The notes under the pieces: generated by a model
What the model saw: the letters and a program-made list of their open reading frames with translations, nothing else
Databases searched by the model: none
What the model was told of the DNA's origin: nothing
Part shown: positions 1 to 7,518 of the stretch, one piece after another
How the letters are laid out: every line of letters starts with the position of its first letter
Numbering within the stretch: position 1 is the stretch's first letter
Position numbers and translations under genes: made by a program
Source: Acidocella sp.
GTDB taxonomy: Bacteria; Pseudomonadota; Alphaproteobacteria; Acetobacterales; Acetobacteraceae
NCBI GenBank assembly: GCA_029077775.1
Contig: JAQNCU010000008.1
Span: 1-23,619 of the forward strand
Direction of reading: 5' to 3'
Length of the DNA stretch: 23,619 nt

Positions 1-2
1 GT

Positions 3-239
3 CCATTGGCGATGGCCCTGGCCCCGGATGGCCATCTGCTGGTCGTCAACGGGCTTGACGGCCGGGTGGTCGAAATCGACCCTAAGACCGGCACGCAGAT
101 CGCGGCCAAATGGCTGGACCCCGACGAGGCCCAGACCCCGCCGGGCAGCGGCGACCTGTTCGGCATTGCCATGACCCCTGACGGCAAGGGAATTTATTAC
201 GTCGAGGACGATGTAAACACCCTGGAGCAGGCCCAATGA
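3..239 (+). CDS. C-terminal end of a YncE/NHL-like beta-propeller protein (5' truncated)
   Basis: The frame is open to the left window edge, so only about the last 78 residues are present; the apparent TTG at position 6 is internal. The visible part has two blade-like repeats of the form 'ALAPDGHLLVVNGLDGRVVEID' type chemistry: a hydrophobic strand, an xPDG turn, then V-x-x-I-D, followed by a second 'IAMTPDGKGIYYVEDD' unit near the C terminus. Such repeats are typical of YncE/SMP-30/NHL beta-propellers, often periplasmic. The stop codon overlaps the start of the DyP peroxidase gene (ATGA at 236-239), so the two are probably cotranscribed and translationally coupled. That suggests a shared extracytoplasmic redox or metal-related role. 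Its exact function cannot be assigned from this fragment. Confidence 0.7.
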   Translation, partial: PLAMALAPDGHLLVVNGLDGRVVEIDPKTGTQIAAKWLDPDEAQTPPGSGDLFGIAMTPDGKGIYYVEDDVNTLEQAQ

Positions 240-1495
240 GCAATGAAGCACCCTCCCGCCGCCACTTCCTGGGTGGCACCGCCGCTGGATTGATAGGCAC
301 CGCCATTGAACCGGCGCGTGCACAGCTCGCCCCGTCTGACGCCCGGGCAGCACCGGCCCAGGCTGAACCATTTTACGGCCCGCACCAGGGCGGCATCCTC
401 ACGCCCATGCAGGATTCGCTCTATTTCGCGGCCTTCGACCTTTCCGCCACCACGCGCGCTGACCTGATCGCCTTGCTGAAAAGCTGGACAATCGCCGCCG
501 CGCGGCTCACCGCCGGTCAGCCCGCCGAACCCGGACGGCAATCAACAGATGCCCCGCCGCTCGATACCGGCGAGGCATTGGGGCTTGACCCGTCGCGCCT
601 GACGATCACCTTCGGCTTCGGGCCGGACATGTTCACGCTTAACGGCGCGGACCGTTACGGCCTTGGCGCCCAACGGCCCGCCGCGCTGGTTGATCTGCCA
701 CGCTTTGCGGGAGACGAGCTGGTGGCCGGACAATGCGGCGGCGCGCTGTGCATCCAGGCTTGCGCCAACGACCCGCAAATCGCCTTTCATGCCATCCGCC
801 AACTTGCCCGTATCGGGTATGGTCAGGCCACCCTGAAATGGGTGCAGACCGGGTTTTCCACGGCGAATAAAACCAACGGCACCCCGCGCAATCTCATGGG
901 TTTCAAAGACGGCACCATGAACCCGACCGCCGCCGCCGCACCGCCGATCGTGTGGGCGGGCGCTGAGGGCCCGGCCTGGATGGCGGGCGGCACGTACATG
1001 GTCACGCGGCGCATTCGCATTGCGCTTGAGCATTGGGACCGCATGAAAATCGCCTTTCAGGAACAAACTTTCGGCCGCCACAAAACCACCGGCGCACCGC
1101 TTGGCGGCACCAACGAGTTCGAACCCGCGAATTTCACCGCGACGGATGCAAATGGCGACTATATCATCCCCGAGACCGCCCATATCCGCCTCGCAGCACC
1201 GGTGAATAATGGCGGGGCTGCCATCCTGCGCCGTTCATATTCCTATAATGACGGCGCCAATTTCGTCGCCGAACGCTGGCCGCCCTGGCACCAGGGCATT
1301 GAGTATGATTCCGGGCTGTTCTTCCAGGCATTTCAGCAAGACCCACGGACCGGCTTTATTAAATTATTCGCGCGCATGTCGAAGATAGACGCCCTTAACC
1401 AATTCACCACACATGTGGGCAGCGCCGTCTTTGCGTGCCCGCCCGGCACGCGTGAAGGCGGATTTATCGGTCAGACATTATTCACCGCCGCTTAA
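236..1495 (+). CDS. Tat-exported DyP-type heme peroxidase (EfeB-like)
   Basis: Dye-decolorizing peroxidase of 419 residues. It uses H2O2 to oxidise organic or metal-linked substrates through a b-type heme, and the EfeB branch has been linked to heme or iron handling. The N terminus has a twin-arginine signal (SRRHFLGG at about 7-14, then a hydrophobic Ala/Gly stretch ending in an ARA-like site near 29), so it should fold in the cytoplasm and act in the periplasm. The family motif GFKDG (GxxDG) is at 222-226 with the catalytic Asp at 225. The proximal heme ligand is probably His316 in the 'AHIRLAAP' segment. Length and motif spacing fit an intact family member. Its start overlaps the upstream beta-propeller stop as ATGA, indicating coupling. 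No EfeO or EfeU gene is visible nearby, so the iron-transport link is unproven. Confidence 0.93.
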   Translation: MSNEAPSRRHFLGGTAAGLIGTAIEPARAQLAPSDARAAPAQAEPFYGPHQGGILTPMQDSLYFAAFDLSATTRADLIALLKSWTIAAARLTAGQPAEPGRQSTDAPPLDTGEALGLDPSRLTITFGFGPDMFTLNGADRYGLGAQRPAALVDLPRFAGDELVAGQCGGALCIQACANDPQIAFHAIRQLARIGYGQATLKWVQTGFSTANKTNGTPRNLMGFKDGTMNPTAAAAPPIVWAGAEGPAWMAGGTYMVTRRIRIALEHWDRMKIAFQEQTFGRHKTTGAPLGGTNEFEPANFTATDANGDYIIPETAHIRLAAPVNNGGAAILRRSYSYNDGANFVAERWPPWHQGIEYDSGLFFQAFQQDPRTGFIKLFARMSKIDALNQFTTHVGSAVFACPPGTREGGFIGQTLFTAA

Positions 1496-1519
1496 TCCCA
1501 CCCGCCGCCGGAGCGTTTC

Positions 1520-2752
1520 ATGAGACGATTGAGAACACGATGGCATACAGCCCACGCCATCATGCGTCACCTGACGGTCCTCTCTGCTGTCTTACCCATT
1601 CCGGCCCTGGCTTATGCCCAGCCCGCCGCCCTGGCCAATGCAGGCATAACCATTGGCCTTCAAGACAGCGAGACCTTGCTTGGGGCGGTTACCGGCGGGG
1701 TTAAACAGGGGGCCACGCTTCAGGGCACCGCCACCGCCACGCTCGACATCGACACCGCCAAAGCCTTCGCGCTGCCGGGCGGCACAATTCATATCAGCGC
1801 CCTGCAAATTCATGGTCGCAGCCTGAGCCCCTATTACCTTGCCGATTTACAAACCACCAATGGCTATGAAGCCGAGGATACCACGCGGCTATGGGAACTT
1901 TGGTATGATCAAAGCCTCCCCGGTGGCCGCGCCGATATCAAATTCGGCGCGCAAAGCATCGATAATGAATTCATTGTCAGCCAATATTCCGGCCTGTTCG
2001 TGAACACCATGGCGGGCTGGCCCATGCTCCCCTCGGCGGATTTATACGGCGGTGGCCCGGCCTATCCGCTCGCCGCCCTTGGGATTAGGTTGCGTGCGGC
2101 AATGAGCAGCCACGCCACCGCCCTTATCGGCGTGTTCGACGATAATCCCGGCGGCGGGATGTTCACCGACGATGCCCAGACGCTCGACGAAAATGGCACG
2201 CGTTTCAACCTCAACACCGGCGCGCTGTTTATTGCCGAGTTGCAGGTCACCGCCACCCCGTTTGCCCACCTGCCCGGCACTTACAAAGCCGGGCTGTGGT
2301 ATGATACCGCGACGTTTCCCGATCAGCGTTTTGGTAACGCCCTGCCGCATCACGGCAATGTCAGCCTTTATGGCGTCATCGACCAGACCATCTGGCGATC
2401 CGCCACAGATACCGCGCGTAAGCTCAATTTTTTTGCCCGCGTCATGGCCGCGCCCGCTGCCCAGAACCTGATCGATAGGAGTATCAATGGCGGGCTCACA
2501 TTGGCTTCGCCGCTGCCAGGGCGAGATTCCGACCAGGCCGGGCTGGATATCGGCATCGCCCATGTGAGTGCGGGCAACGCCGAGGCCTTGTTCGAACTCA
2601 CCTATCAGGCCCAGGCAACGCCCTGGCTGGTTCTGCAACCCGATCTGCAATTTATTATCAATCCCGGTGCTGGCATCCCCGACCCCGCAGACCCGGCGCA
2701 CCGCCTGTCCGATGAGATCATCGCTGGCATCCGCAGCACGGTTACGTTTTGA
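1520..2752 (+). CDS. Carbohydrate porin, OprB family
   Basis: Outer-membrane porin-like protein of 410 residues. The N terminus has a long basic segment, then a signal-peptide core (LTVLSAVLPIPALAYA) with a likely AYA cleavage site. The body alternates aromatic and polar residues in strand-like fashion, with 'LQTTNGYEAEDTTRLWELWYDQ' type sequence near 110-130 and 'KFGAQSIDNEF' near 141-151. It ends in Phe, the usual C-terminal residue recognised by the outer-membrane assembly machinery. These match my knowledge of OprB porins, which pass glucose and other small neutral solutes. The start at 1520 has GGAG six bases upstream; an internal Met15 (1562) would give a shorter signal but lacks a ribosome site. 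The 3' end overlaps the convergent TIM-barrel gene by 11 bp. The gene sits 24 bp after the DyP gene and could share its transcript. Confidence 0.82.
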   Translation: MRRLRTRWHTAHAIMRHLTVLSAVLPIPALAYAQPAALANAGITIGLQDSETLLGAVTGGVKQGATLQGTATATLDIDTAKAFALPGGTIHISALQIHGRSLSPYYLADLQTTNGYEAEDTTRLWELWYDQSLPGGRADIKFGAQSIDNEFIVSQYSGLFVNTMAGWPMLPSADLYGGGPAYPLAALGIRLRAAMSSHATALIGVFDDNPGGGMFTDDAQTLDENGTRFNLNTGALFIAELQVTATPFAHLPGTYKAGLWYDTATFPDQRFGNALPHHGNVSLYGVIDQTIWRSATDTARKLNFFARVMAAPAAQNLIDRSINGGLTLASPLPGRDSDQAGLDIGIAHVSAGNAEALFELTYQAQATPWLVLQPDLQFIINPGAGIPDPADPAHRLSDEIIAGIRSTVTF

Positions 2753-3407
2753 GGATGACCCTTAACTGTTCAAGCACGCCGCCCGCATGCGGCGCGAAGC
2801 TGCCGTTAAACACCGCCGAACCGATGGTGAACGCATCCGCCCCGGCGGCGGCCAAGGCGTTGATGCGCGCCCTGCTGTCGACGCCACCGGCACAGATCAG
2901 TCGGCCATGGTCTGCGCAGCCGCGCCGCGCCGCGCGGGTGAGAGCCAGCGGGTCAGCCGTGCGGGCGCGATAGGCAAGCAGATCCACGCCAGCGCAACCC
3001 TGGCTGACAAAGGCGGCGGAATGCGCCTCGATCAAGGCATCATCACCATCGAGCTGCGTGGGGTGGCCGACGGGAATACCGGGGAACGGGTAATATTCGA
3101 TCCCCGTGCCCCGCAAAATCGCCAACGTCTCGGAGACCAGCGTGCCGCCAAGCAGGCAATCCACCCCGAGCGCAACGCCCATATGCGCCGAGGCACGCAT
3201 GGCCCCAGACGATGTCGCGACGACTTCGAGGTAGCTCATGGCACCCTGGGCTTTGATCCTGCGCGTGAGCGCCTGCATGGTGGCGGCATCGACACCGATA
3301 TCTTTAAACCCGACATGGCGAAGGCCAAGCGGGGCGACAAGCGAGAGGGTGTCCAGGCAATCAGGTATTGTCTGGTCCTGATTGGTCAACATAAAAATGA
3401 AATCCAT
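2742..3407 (-). CDS. TIM-barrel protein of unassigned function (HisA/HisF-like phosphate-binding fold)
   Basis: A 221-residue soluble protein with the repeating beta-alpha pattern of a small TIM barrel. It starts MDFIFMLTNQD, with AAAAGG about six bases upstream, a good ribosome site. Strand ends carry 'GLRHVGFKDIG' (27-37), 'SYLEVVATS' (58-66) and 'GVDCLLGG' (80-87). The C-terminal 'CAGGVDSRARINALAAAGAD' and 'FTIGSAVF' resemble the phosphate-gripping loops of HisA/HisF and related ribulose-phosphate-binding barrels. This argues for a phosphorylated substrate, but I cannot name a reaction. It lies 30 bp downstream of the acyltransferase on the same strand, so the two may form an operon, though nothing shows a shared pathway. 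The 3' end overlaps the porin gene tail-to-tail. Confidence 0.7.
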   Translation of the reverse strand: MDFIFMLTNQDQTIPDCLDTLSLVAPLGLRHVGFKDIGVDAATMQALTRRIKAQGAMSYLEVVATSSGAMRASAHMGVALGVDCLLGGTLVSETLAILRGTGIEYYPFPGIPVGHPTQLDGDDALIEAHSAAFVSQGCAGVDLLAYRARTADPLALTRAARRGCADHGRLICAGGVDSRARINALAAAGADAFTIGSAVFNGSFAPHAGGVLEQLRVILKT

Positions 3408-3437
3408 AAAATGCCTTTTATAAGCCGATTTTTTGTC

Positions 3438-4499
3438 TCACTGCGAGGCAGTTGCGGCAATAACCGGGACGGTGTTTTTTTGACCCTTTTTCATGAACCG
3501 GCGTTCCACGCCGTGATGCAGGGCGGCGGCGGCGATCAATGACAGACCGACACTGGCGGGGAGCCAGAAAAGCGTGAACCCTGTGGCACCGCGCGACAAT
3601 GGCGCGATCAGCAAAGCGAGGCCGCGCTGAACGGGCTCGTTGATGAGATAGAGCGGATAAGAGATGGCACCAAGATATTGCAGCACCTTGTGGTCTAGCA
3701 GCGCGCCGGATTTATGCATTTGGGCGAACAAAATGGCACACCAAATGAGGGGGATGAGCATTTTATCCGGATTTGCCGATACCATGGCATCCAACAGGCC
3801 ACCCAACAGACAAGTTGCGAAAATAACACGGCCATGGCCACGAAACAAAGCCGCACTCGCCATGCCGAGCCCGAAATCGGCGGCGGCATCGGGCAGGAAG
3901 GCGCGGCTGAACTGCCACCAGGGCGGCAGCGTAATGGCGTGATAGGCAAGCGCCAAGGCCGTGAGCCCAAGAGCAGCGACCCCGAGACGCCGAGGGGCCA
4001 CCAACCCGATCAACACATAAAACTGCCACTCGGTCGAAAGGCTCCAGGCTGGCCCGAGCAACGTAACATAGGCAAAGGGCAGCGCCCCCTGGGGGATAAT
4101 CCCCTGGGCCAGGACCAGATGCGCGCAGATATGCCAGAACACGGCTTGGGGTAGCCCAGACTCCATGATGTATCGGGCGGTAGGTGACGCCCAGCGCAGG
4201 GTTGGCAGCGGGTCTCCACACATCAGGAGCAGCATGGCGAGGCACAGCGCCACAAAATAGGTTGGCAGCAACCGGGAAGCGCGCGCAACGATAAAGGGGG
4301 CAAACCGGCCCTGAAACCGGGCCACCGAGGCGGAGATAACCATACCGCTCAAGCAAAAAAACAAATCCACGGCGGCCTCACCATGGCTGAACAAGCCAGA
4401 TACCCAACCAGGGATATCGGTGAAGGGCAAGGCATGGCCGAGCATGACATAAACGGCGAGAACGCCGCGCAAACCGTCAAGCCGGGATTGTCGTTTCAT
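3438..4499 (-). CDS. Membrane acyltransferase, OafA/YrhL family (acyltransferase 3)
   Basis: Integral membrane O-acyltransferase of about 353 residues. Family members transfer acetyl or other acyl groups from the cytoplasm onto sugars of O-antigen, exopolysaccharide or glycolipids. The signature RLDGLRG occurs at residues 6-12 and the catalytic-type His22 follows in MLGHALPF; both are diagnostic. About ten hydrophobic segments follow, and a short basic C terminus ends the protein. The frame extends upstream to an ATG at 4574, but the signature normally sits a few residues from the start, so the ATG at 4499 is preferred; neither has a convincing ribosome site. It is followed 30 bp later by the TIM-barrel gene. 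The acceptor substrate is unknown; glycosyltransferases at the far right of the window are 16 kb away. Confidence 0.85.
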   Translation of the reverse strand: MKRQSRLDGLRGVLAVYVMLGHALPFTDIPGWVSGLFSHGEAAVDLFFCLSGMVISASVARFQGRFAPFIVARASRLLPTYFVALCLAMLLLMCGDPLPTLRWASPTARYIMESGLPQAVFWHICAHLVLAQGIIPQGALPFAYVTLLGPAWSLSTEWQFYVLIGLVAPRRLGVAALGLTALALAYHAITLPPWWQFSRAFLPDAAADFGLGMASAALFRGHGRVIFATCLLGGLLDAMVSANPDKMLIPLIWCAILFAQMHKSGALLDHKVLQYLGAISYPLYLINEPVQRGLALLIAPLSRGATGFTLFWLPASVGLSLIAAAALHHGVERRFMKKGQKNTVPVIAATASQ

Positions 4500-4599
4500 G
4501 ATCACAACGTAATCAGGGAATATCCACCTCGTCAAAATGACCCGACGGATACGCCTGGGCGCAACTTGCGCCATTCGGTGCGACAGGGCCTAATAAAAA

Positions 4600-4610
4600 T
4601 TATGCTTTGC
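4600..4610 (+). promoter_or_regulatory. Candidate regulatory half-site upstream of the M20 gene
   Basis: Within the 182-bp gap 4500-4681 between the divergent acyltransferase and M20 genes lies TTATGCTTTGC. It matches the right half (TTATGCCTTGC) of the palindrome at 11635-11657 in 10 of 11 positions and sits 71 bp before the M20 start. The left half of the palindrome is not well conserved here. GCTTTGC recurs at 6757-6763 beside the LysR gene. A shared regulator for the island is a reasonable but weak inference. Nothing else was recognised in this gap. Confidence 0.25.
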
Positions 4611-4681
4611 AGGTCGCTGTTCCGTGCGCAGATACCGGCGCACGAATATAGCACCGGATGACATTCCATGGGAGCGAATTG

Positions 4682-5830
4682 ATGCCATCATCGGGGGAAA
4701 TTCTGGCGCGGCTGGTCGGCTTCAACACGGTGAGCCGGGAGCCTAATGAGGAACTGATCCGCTATGTCGCGGGCGATCTGCGCAATGTCGGCTGGGGCGT
4801 AAGGGCATTGCCGGGCAGGCATCCTGGCAAATTTAACATGCTGGCCAGCATCGGTCCGGCTGGCGGCGATGGCATTATCTTGTCAGGCCACAGCGATGTG
4901 GTGCCTACGGATGGCCAGACATGGGCGACAGATCCCTTCACGCTCACCCGGCGCGGTGCCAAACTTTACGGTCGTGGCGCTGTCGACATGAAGGGGTTCA
5001 TCGCCTGCGCCCTGGCGCTGGCCACCCGAATACCCGGCAGGACGTTGAAACAACCACTGCACATCGCCCTGTCTCACGACGAGGAAATTGGCTGCGTCGG
5101 TGTGCGGACCATGCTGACAACGCTGGCGCAAGAGGGCTTTGCCGCCAGAGGCTGTATCATTGGGGAACCGACCGGGCTGCGCGTGGCATGCGGGCATAAG
5201 GGAAAAATCTCCGGGTGCATCTGCTGCCGGGGGCAGGCGGCGCATTCCGCAAACCCGGCGCTAGGCTGCAACGCGATCTATCTGGCGGCGGGAATGATCG
5301 GTGAACTTCGCGACCTGCAAACATGGCTACGCGACCATGGCGCGCATGATGCCGCCTATGCGGTGCCTTACAGTACGGTGCATGTGGGCACCATCAAAGG
5401 TGGGACCGTTTTGAACGTCGTCCCGGAATCCTGCGATTTTTCCTTTGAACTTCGGCTTCTGCCGGGCGATGACCCGCATTTTCTGCTGCGGCGGCTTGAA
5501 GATGCGGCGATGCGTATTTCAGCCCCTGAGACGGTGGCAGGCCACCACGCCAGCATCGAGATCAATGAACAAAATCGCTATCCGGGGTTAGACACCGCAC
5601 CCGATGCCGGGGTTGCCGCACTGGCGGGAATGGCAAGCGGCCATGCCGGCGCCATCAAGATCGATTTCGGGTCAGAGGCCGGTTTGTTTTCAGAACAGCT
5701 GAGGATCGACAGCATTGTTTGCGGCCCTGGCATGATCGACCGGGCACACAAACCTGACGAGTTCATAACCCAGGACGAACTCGATCACTGTGATTCGTTC
5801 CTCGACCGAATTGCCGCGACGTTGGTTTAA
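4682..5830 (+). CDS. M20 family metallo-amidohydrolase, ArgE/acetylornithine deacetylase-like
   Basis: A 382-residue dinuclear zinc amidohydrolase that cleaves an N-acyl or N-carbamoyl bond of an amino-acid-like substrate. The complete M20 metal set is visible: His70 and Asp72 in SGHSD, Asp102 in AVDMKG, Glu134/Glu135 in SHDEEIG, Glu162 in IGEPTG and His356 in RAHKPDEF. His188 in QAAHSANP matches the dimer-interface His that completes the neighbouring active site. The start at 4682 is chosen because GGGAG lies seven bases upstream; an in-frame ATG at 4658 has no such site. Automatic naming would be argE, but no arginine gene is nearby and the gene heads a catabolic island. Hydrolysis of an N-formyl, N-acetyl or N-carbamoyl intermediate is therefore more likely (inference). 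It converges with the LysR gene, with a 2-bp gap. Confidence 0.9.
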   Translation: MPSSGEILARLVGFNTVSREPNEELIRYVAGDLRNVGWGVRALPGRHPGKFNMLASIGPAGGDGIILSGHSDVVPTDGQTWATDPFTLTRRGAKLYGRGAVDMKGFIACALALATRIPGRTLKQPLHIALSHDEEIGCVGVRTMLTTLAQEGFAARGCIIGEPTGLRVACGHKGKISGCICCRGQAAHSANPALGCNAIYLAAGMIGELRDLQTWLRDHGAHDAAYAVPYSTVHVGTIKGGTVLNVVPESCDFSFELRLLPGDDPHFLLRRLEDAAMRISAPETVAGHHASIEINEQNRYPGLDTAPDAGVAALAGMASGHAGAIKIDFGSEAGLFSEQLRIDSIVCGPGMIDRAHKPDEFITQDELDHCDSFLDRIAATLV

Positions 5831-5832
5831 AA

Positions 5833-6750
5833 CTAGACCGTCCCGGGTAGCTTTTTGTTCTCAAGCAAAGCGCAGCATAATTCAAGAAAGGCTTTGACGG
5901 TGGGAGAGCGACGCAGGTCGCGCAATGTGGCGATGCCATATGAAAGCGGTTTGAGCGACGATTCGAGGTTGAGGTATGACAGCTTGCGGCCATCCAATGA
6001 AGATTGATTTTTTGGGCGGATATTGGCGATGCTATAACCCTCGCCGCGCGCCACCAGGCTGCGAATGACATCGAAATGTGAATACCGGCCCGATATTTGC
6101 GGTGTGGTTCCCGCCTGCCGGAATAAAGCGAGGAAATAATCCCGGCTGAGGGGGAGATCGAGCAGAATGAAAGGTTCTGATGCCAGCTCATCCAGCCGGA
6201 TGGAATGTTTCCGAGCCAGTTTATGATTGCTGGCGACGTAAGCGTAAGGCGGCAAAGGCGCGAGAGCGGTAAATTCCATATCAGCCGGGATGCTCAGGTC
6301 ATAGGTCAGCACCAAACCAATATGCCCTTCGCGCAATCGCTCGAACAATTCGGGCTGATTTCCCGCCAGTGCGTTGATGCGCGCATTGGGGTGGCGATTT
6401 TTAAAAATATGTAAAAGCTCAGGTATCACCAACGGAAACAATGTGGCGAGACAGCCGATATCAAGCGTTCCACCAATGCGCGTTGAAATCTCCGAGGCGG
6501 CATTTTGCAGTTCATCGGCTTGCAGCAGCAGCACCTTCGCCTCACGCAGAAACCTCATCCCATCACTGGTGAGCGAAAGCCCCTGCGCATGATGGCGGAT
6601 GAAAAGCTGGATACCGAAATTTGCCTCCAGAACCGAGATCGCCGCCGAGATCGATGGCTGCGAGATGTTCACCCGTTCAGACGCCAGGGTGATGCTGCCT
6701 GTCTCCGCCGCCGCGACAAAATATGAAAGTTGCTTCAAGGTAAACCGCAT
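5833..6750 (-). CDS. LysR-family transcriptional regulator
   Basis: A 305-residue LysR-type regulator. The N-terminal winged helix-turn-helix spans about 1-60 (MRFTLKQLSYFVAAAETGSI, then the recognition segment NISQPSISAAISVLE, followed by FGIQLFIRH). A linker helix and a two-lobed periplasmic-binding-protein-like effector domain occupy about 90-295. Family members bind a pathway metabolite and usually activate a divergently transcribed target while repressing themselves. Here the divergent neighbour is the DUF1028 gene, separated by 88 bp that contain an inverted repeat of LysR type (6766-6782). It is the only transcription factor in the window and so the best candidate regulator for the island. 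Whether it also acts at 11.6 kb is uncertain, because the palindrome there does not have the usual T-N11-A geometry. Confidence 0.93.
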   Translation of the reverse strand: MRFTLKQLSYFVAAAETGSITLASERVNISQPSISAAISVLEANFGIQLFIRHHAQGLSLTSDGMRFLREAKVLLLQADELQNAASEISTRIGGTLDIGCLATLFPLVIPELLHIFKNRHPNARINALAGNQPELFERLREGHIGLVLTYDLSIPADMEFTALAPLPPYAYVASNHKLARKHSIRLDELASEPFILLDLPLSRDYFLALFRQAGTTPQISGRYSHFDVIRSLVARGEGYSIANIRPKNQSSLDGRKLSYLNLESSLKPLSYGIATLRDLRRSPTVKAFLELCCALLENKKLPGTV

Positions 6751-6765
6751 GCCTCAGCTTTGCCT

Positions 6766-6782
6766 ATTCAACAGCCAAGAAT
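6766..6782. promoter_or_regulatory. Candidate LysR operator (ATTC-N9-GAAT inverted repeat)
   Basis: A perfect inverted repeat, ATTC-N9-GAAT, which satisfies the classic T-N11-A layout of LysR-type sites. It lies 15 bp upstream of the LysR start and 56 bp upstream of the DUF1028 start, a usual position for autoregulation plus activation of the divergent gene. A second, wider inverted pair, TTTGCC (6759-6764) and GGCAAA (6802-6807), flanks it. The sequence is directly visible; binding is inferred. Confidence 0.45.
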
Positions 6783-6838
6783 CAAATGTTTTTCAAAGCT
6801 TGGCAAATATGCTGAACTATATGGATGGGAGGTTTGGA

Positions 6839-7516
6839 ATGACGTTTTCCGTGGCGGCGCGTTGTGAGCGTACGGGCCAATTCGCTGTCGCCGTTGCCTC
6901 GTCATCACCAGCCGTGGCGGCCCGCTGCGCCCACGCGCAGGCAGAATTGGGCGCTGTGACCACGCAGAACATTACAGACCCAAGGCTCGGCCCCACAGCG
7001 CTCAAACTGATGGCACGCGGCCTGGACGCTGAGGCGGCGTGTGCGCGTTTACAAATCGAGGCGAGCTTCCCAGCCTATCGGCAATTCATTTTGATCGACA
7101 AACAGGGCAACACAGCCGCATTTTCCGGGGCGCGGAGCCTGGGCATTTACGGCCACGCGCAAGGGCGCGACGTGGTATCCGCAGGCAATTTATTATCCCG
7201 CCCGGATATCCCAGACGCCATCATCGCCAGCTTTATGACCAGTGATGCCGCAAGCCAACTTGGTGCGCGGGTTTTACTGGCAATGCGCGCCGGGTTGCTG
7301 GCCGGGGGAGAGGCCGGACCGATCCGCTCCGCTGGGCTGATCCTCGTGGACCGTGAAGCCTGGCCGCTCGCGGATTTGCGGGTGGACTGGCACGATACAC
7401 CGTTGAATGAGCTCATTGCCCTGTGGGCATTATGGGAACCGCAAATGCATGATTACGTCATCCGCGCGATTGACCCGTCATCAGCGCCGACGTTCGGCGT
7501 GCCCGGAGATTTATGA
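6839..7516 (+). CDS. DUF1028 family protein (predicted Ntn-hydrolase fold)
   Basis: A 225-residue protein beginning MTFSVAARCERTGQF, the usual start of DUF1028 proteins (M-T-x-S-I/V-x-A-R, then G-x-x-G/A-V-A-V-A-S). GAVTTQNITDPRLGP (about 38-52) is the second family landmark. The family is predicted to have an Ntn-hydrolase-like fold, and its reaction is unknown to me. The start is set by an excellent ribosome site, GGGAGG, six bases upstream; an open frame continues back to 6599 through the LysR gene but is not used. It is expressed divergently from the LysR gene and converges with the RidA-like gene 2 bp away. From memory, DUF1028 genes often sit beside RidA and M20 amidohydrolase genes, as here, which suggests a hydrolytic role on N-acyl or imino intermediates. 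Confidence 0.85.
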   Translation: MTFSVAARCERTGQFAVAVASSSPAVAARCAHAQAELGAVTTQNITDPRLGPTALKLMARGLDAEAACARLQIEASFPAYRQFILIDKQGNTAAFSGARSLGIYGHAQGRDVVSAGNLLSRPDIPDAIIASFMTSDAASQLGARVLLAMRAGLLAGGEAGPIRSAGLILVDREAWPLADLRVDWHDTPLNELIALWALWEPQMHDYVIRAIDPSSAPTFGVPGDL

Positions 7517-7518
7517 CT

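Noticed and set aside
542..1183. 213-codon open frame on the minus strand
   Set aside because: Antisense to the DyP peroxidase, which has heme and GxxDG motifs; no protein-like features in the opposite frame.
2787..3542. 251-codon open frame on the plus strand
   Set aside because: It is antisense to the TIM-barrel gene and runs into the acyltransferase 3' end. The translation is Arg/Gly-rich without domain features, while the minus-strand protein has coherent barrel motifs and a good ribosome site.
4682..5830. Biosynthetic acetylornithine deacetylase (argE)
   Set aside because: The enzyme family fits, but no arginine biosynthesis gene is nearby and M20 specificity cannot be read from the metal ligands. 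The catabolic context favours a different N-acyl substrate, so no symbol is given.
6599..6838. Upstream extension of the DUF1028 frame by 80 codons
   Set aside because: It overlaps the LysR gene and crosses the divergent promoter. GGGAGG six bases before the ATG at 6839 and the family N terminus fix the start there.
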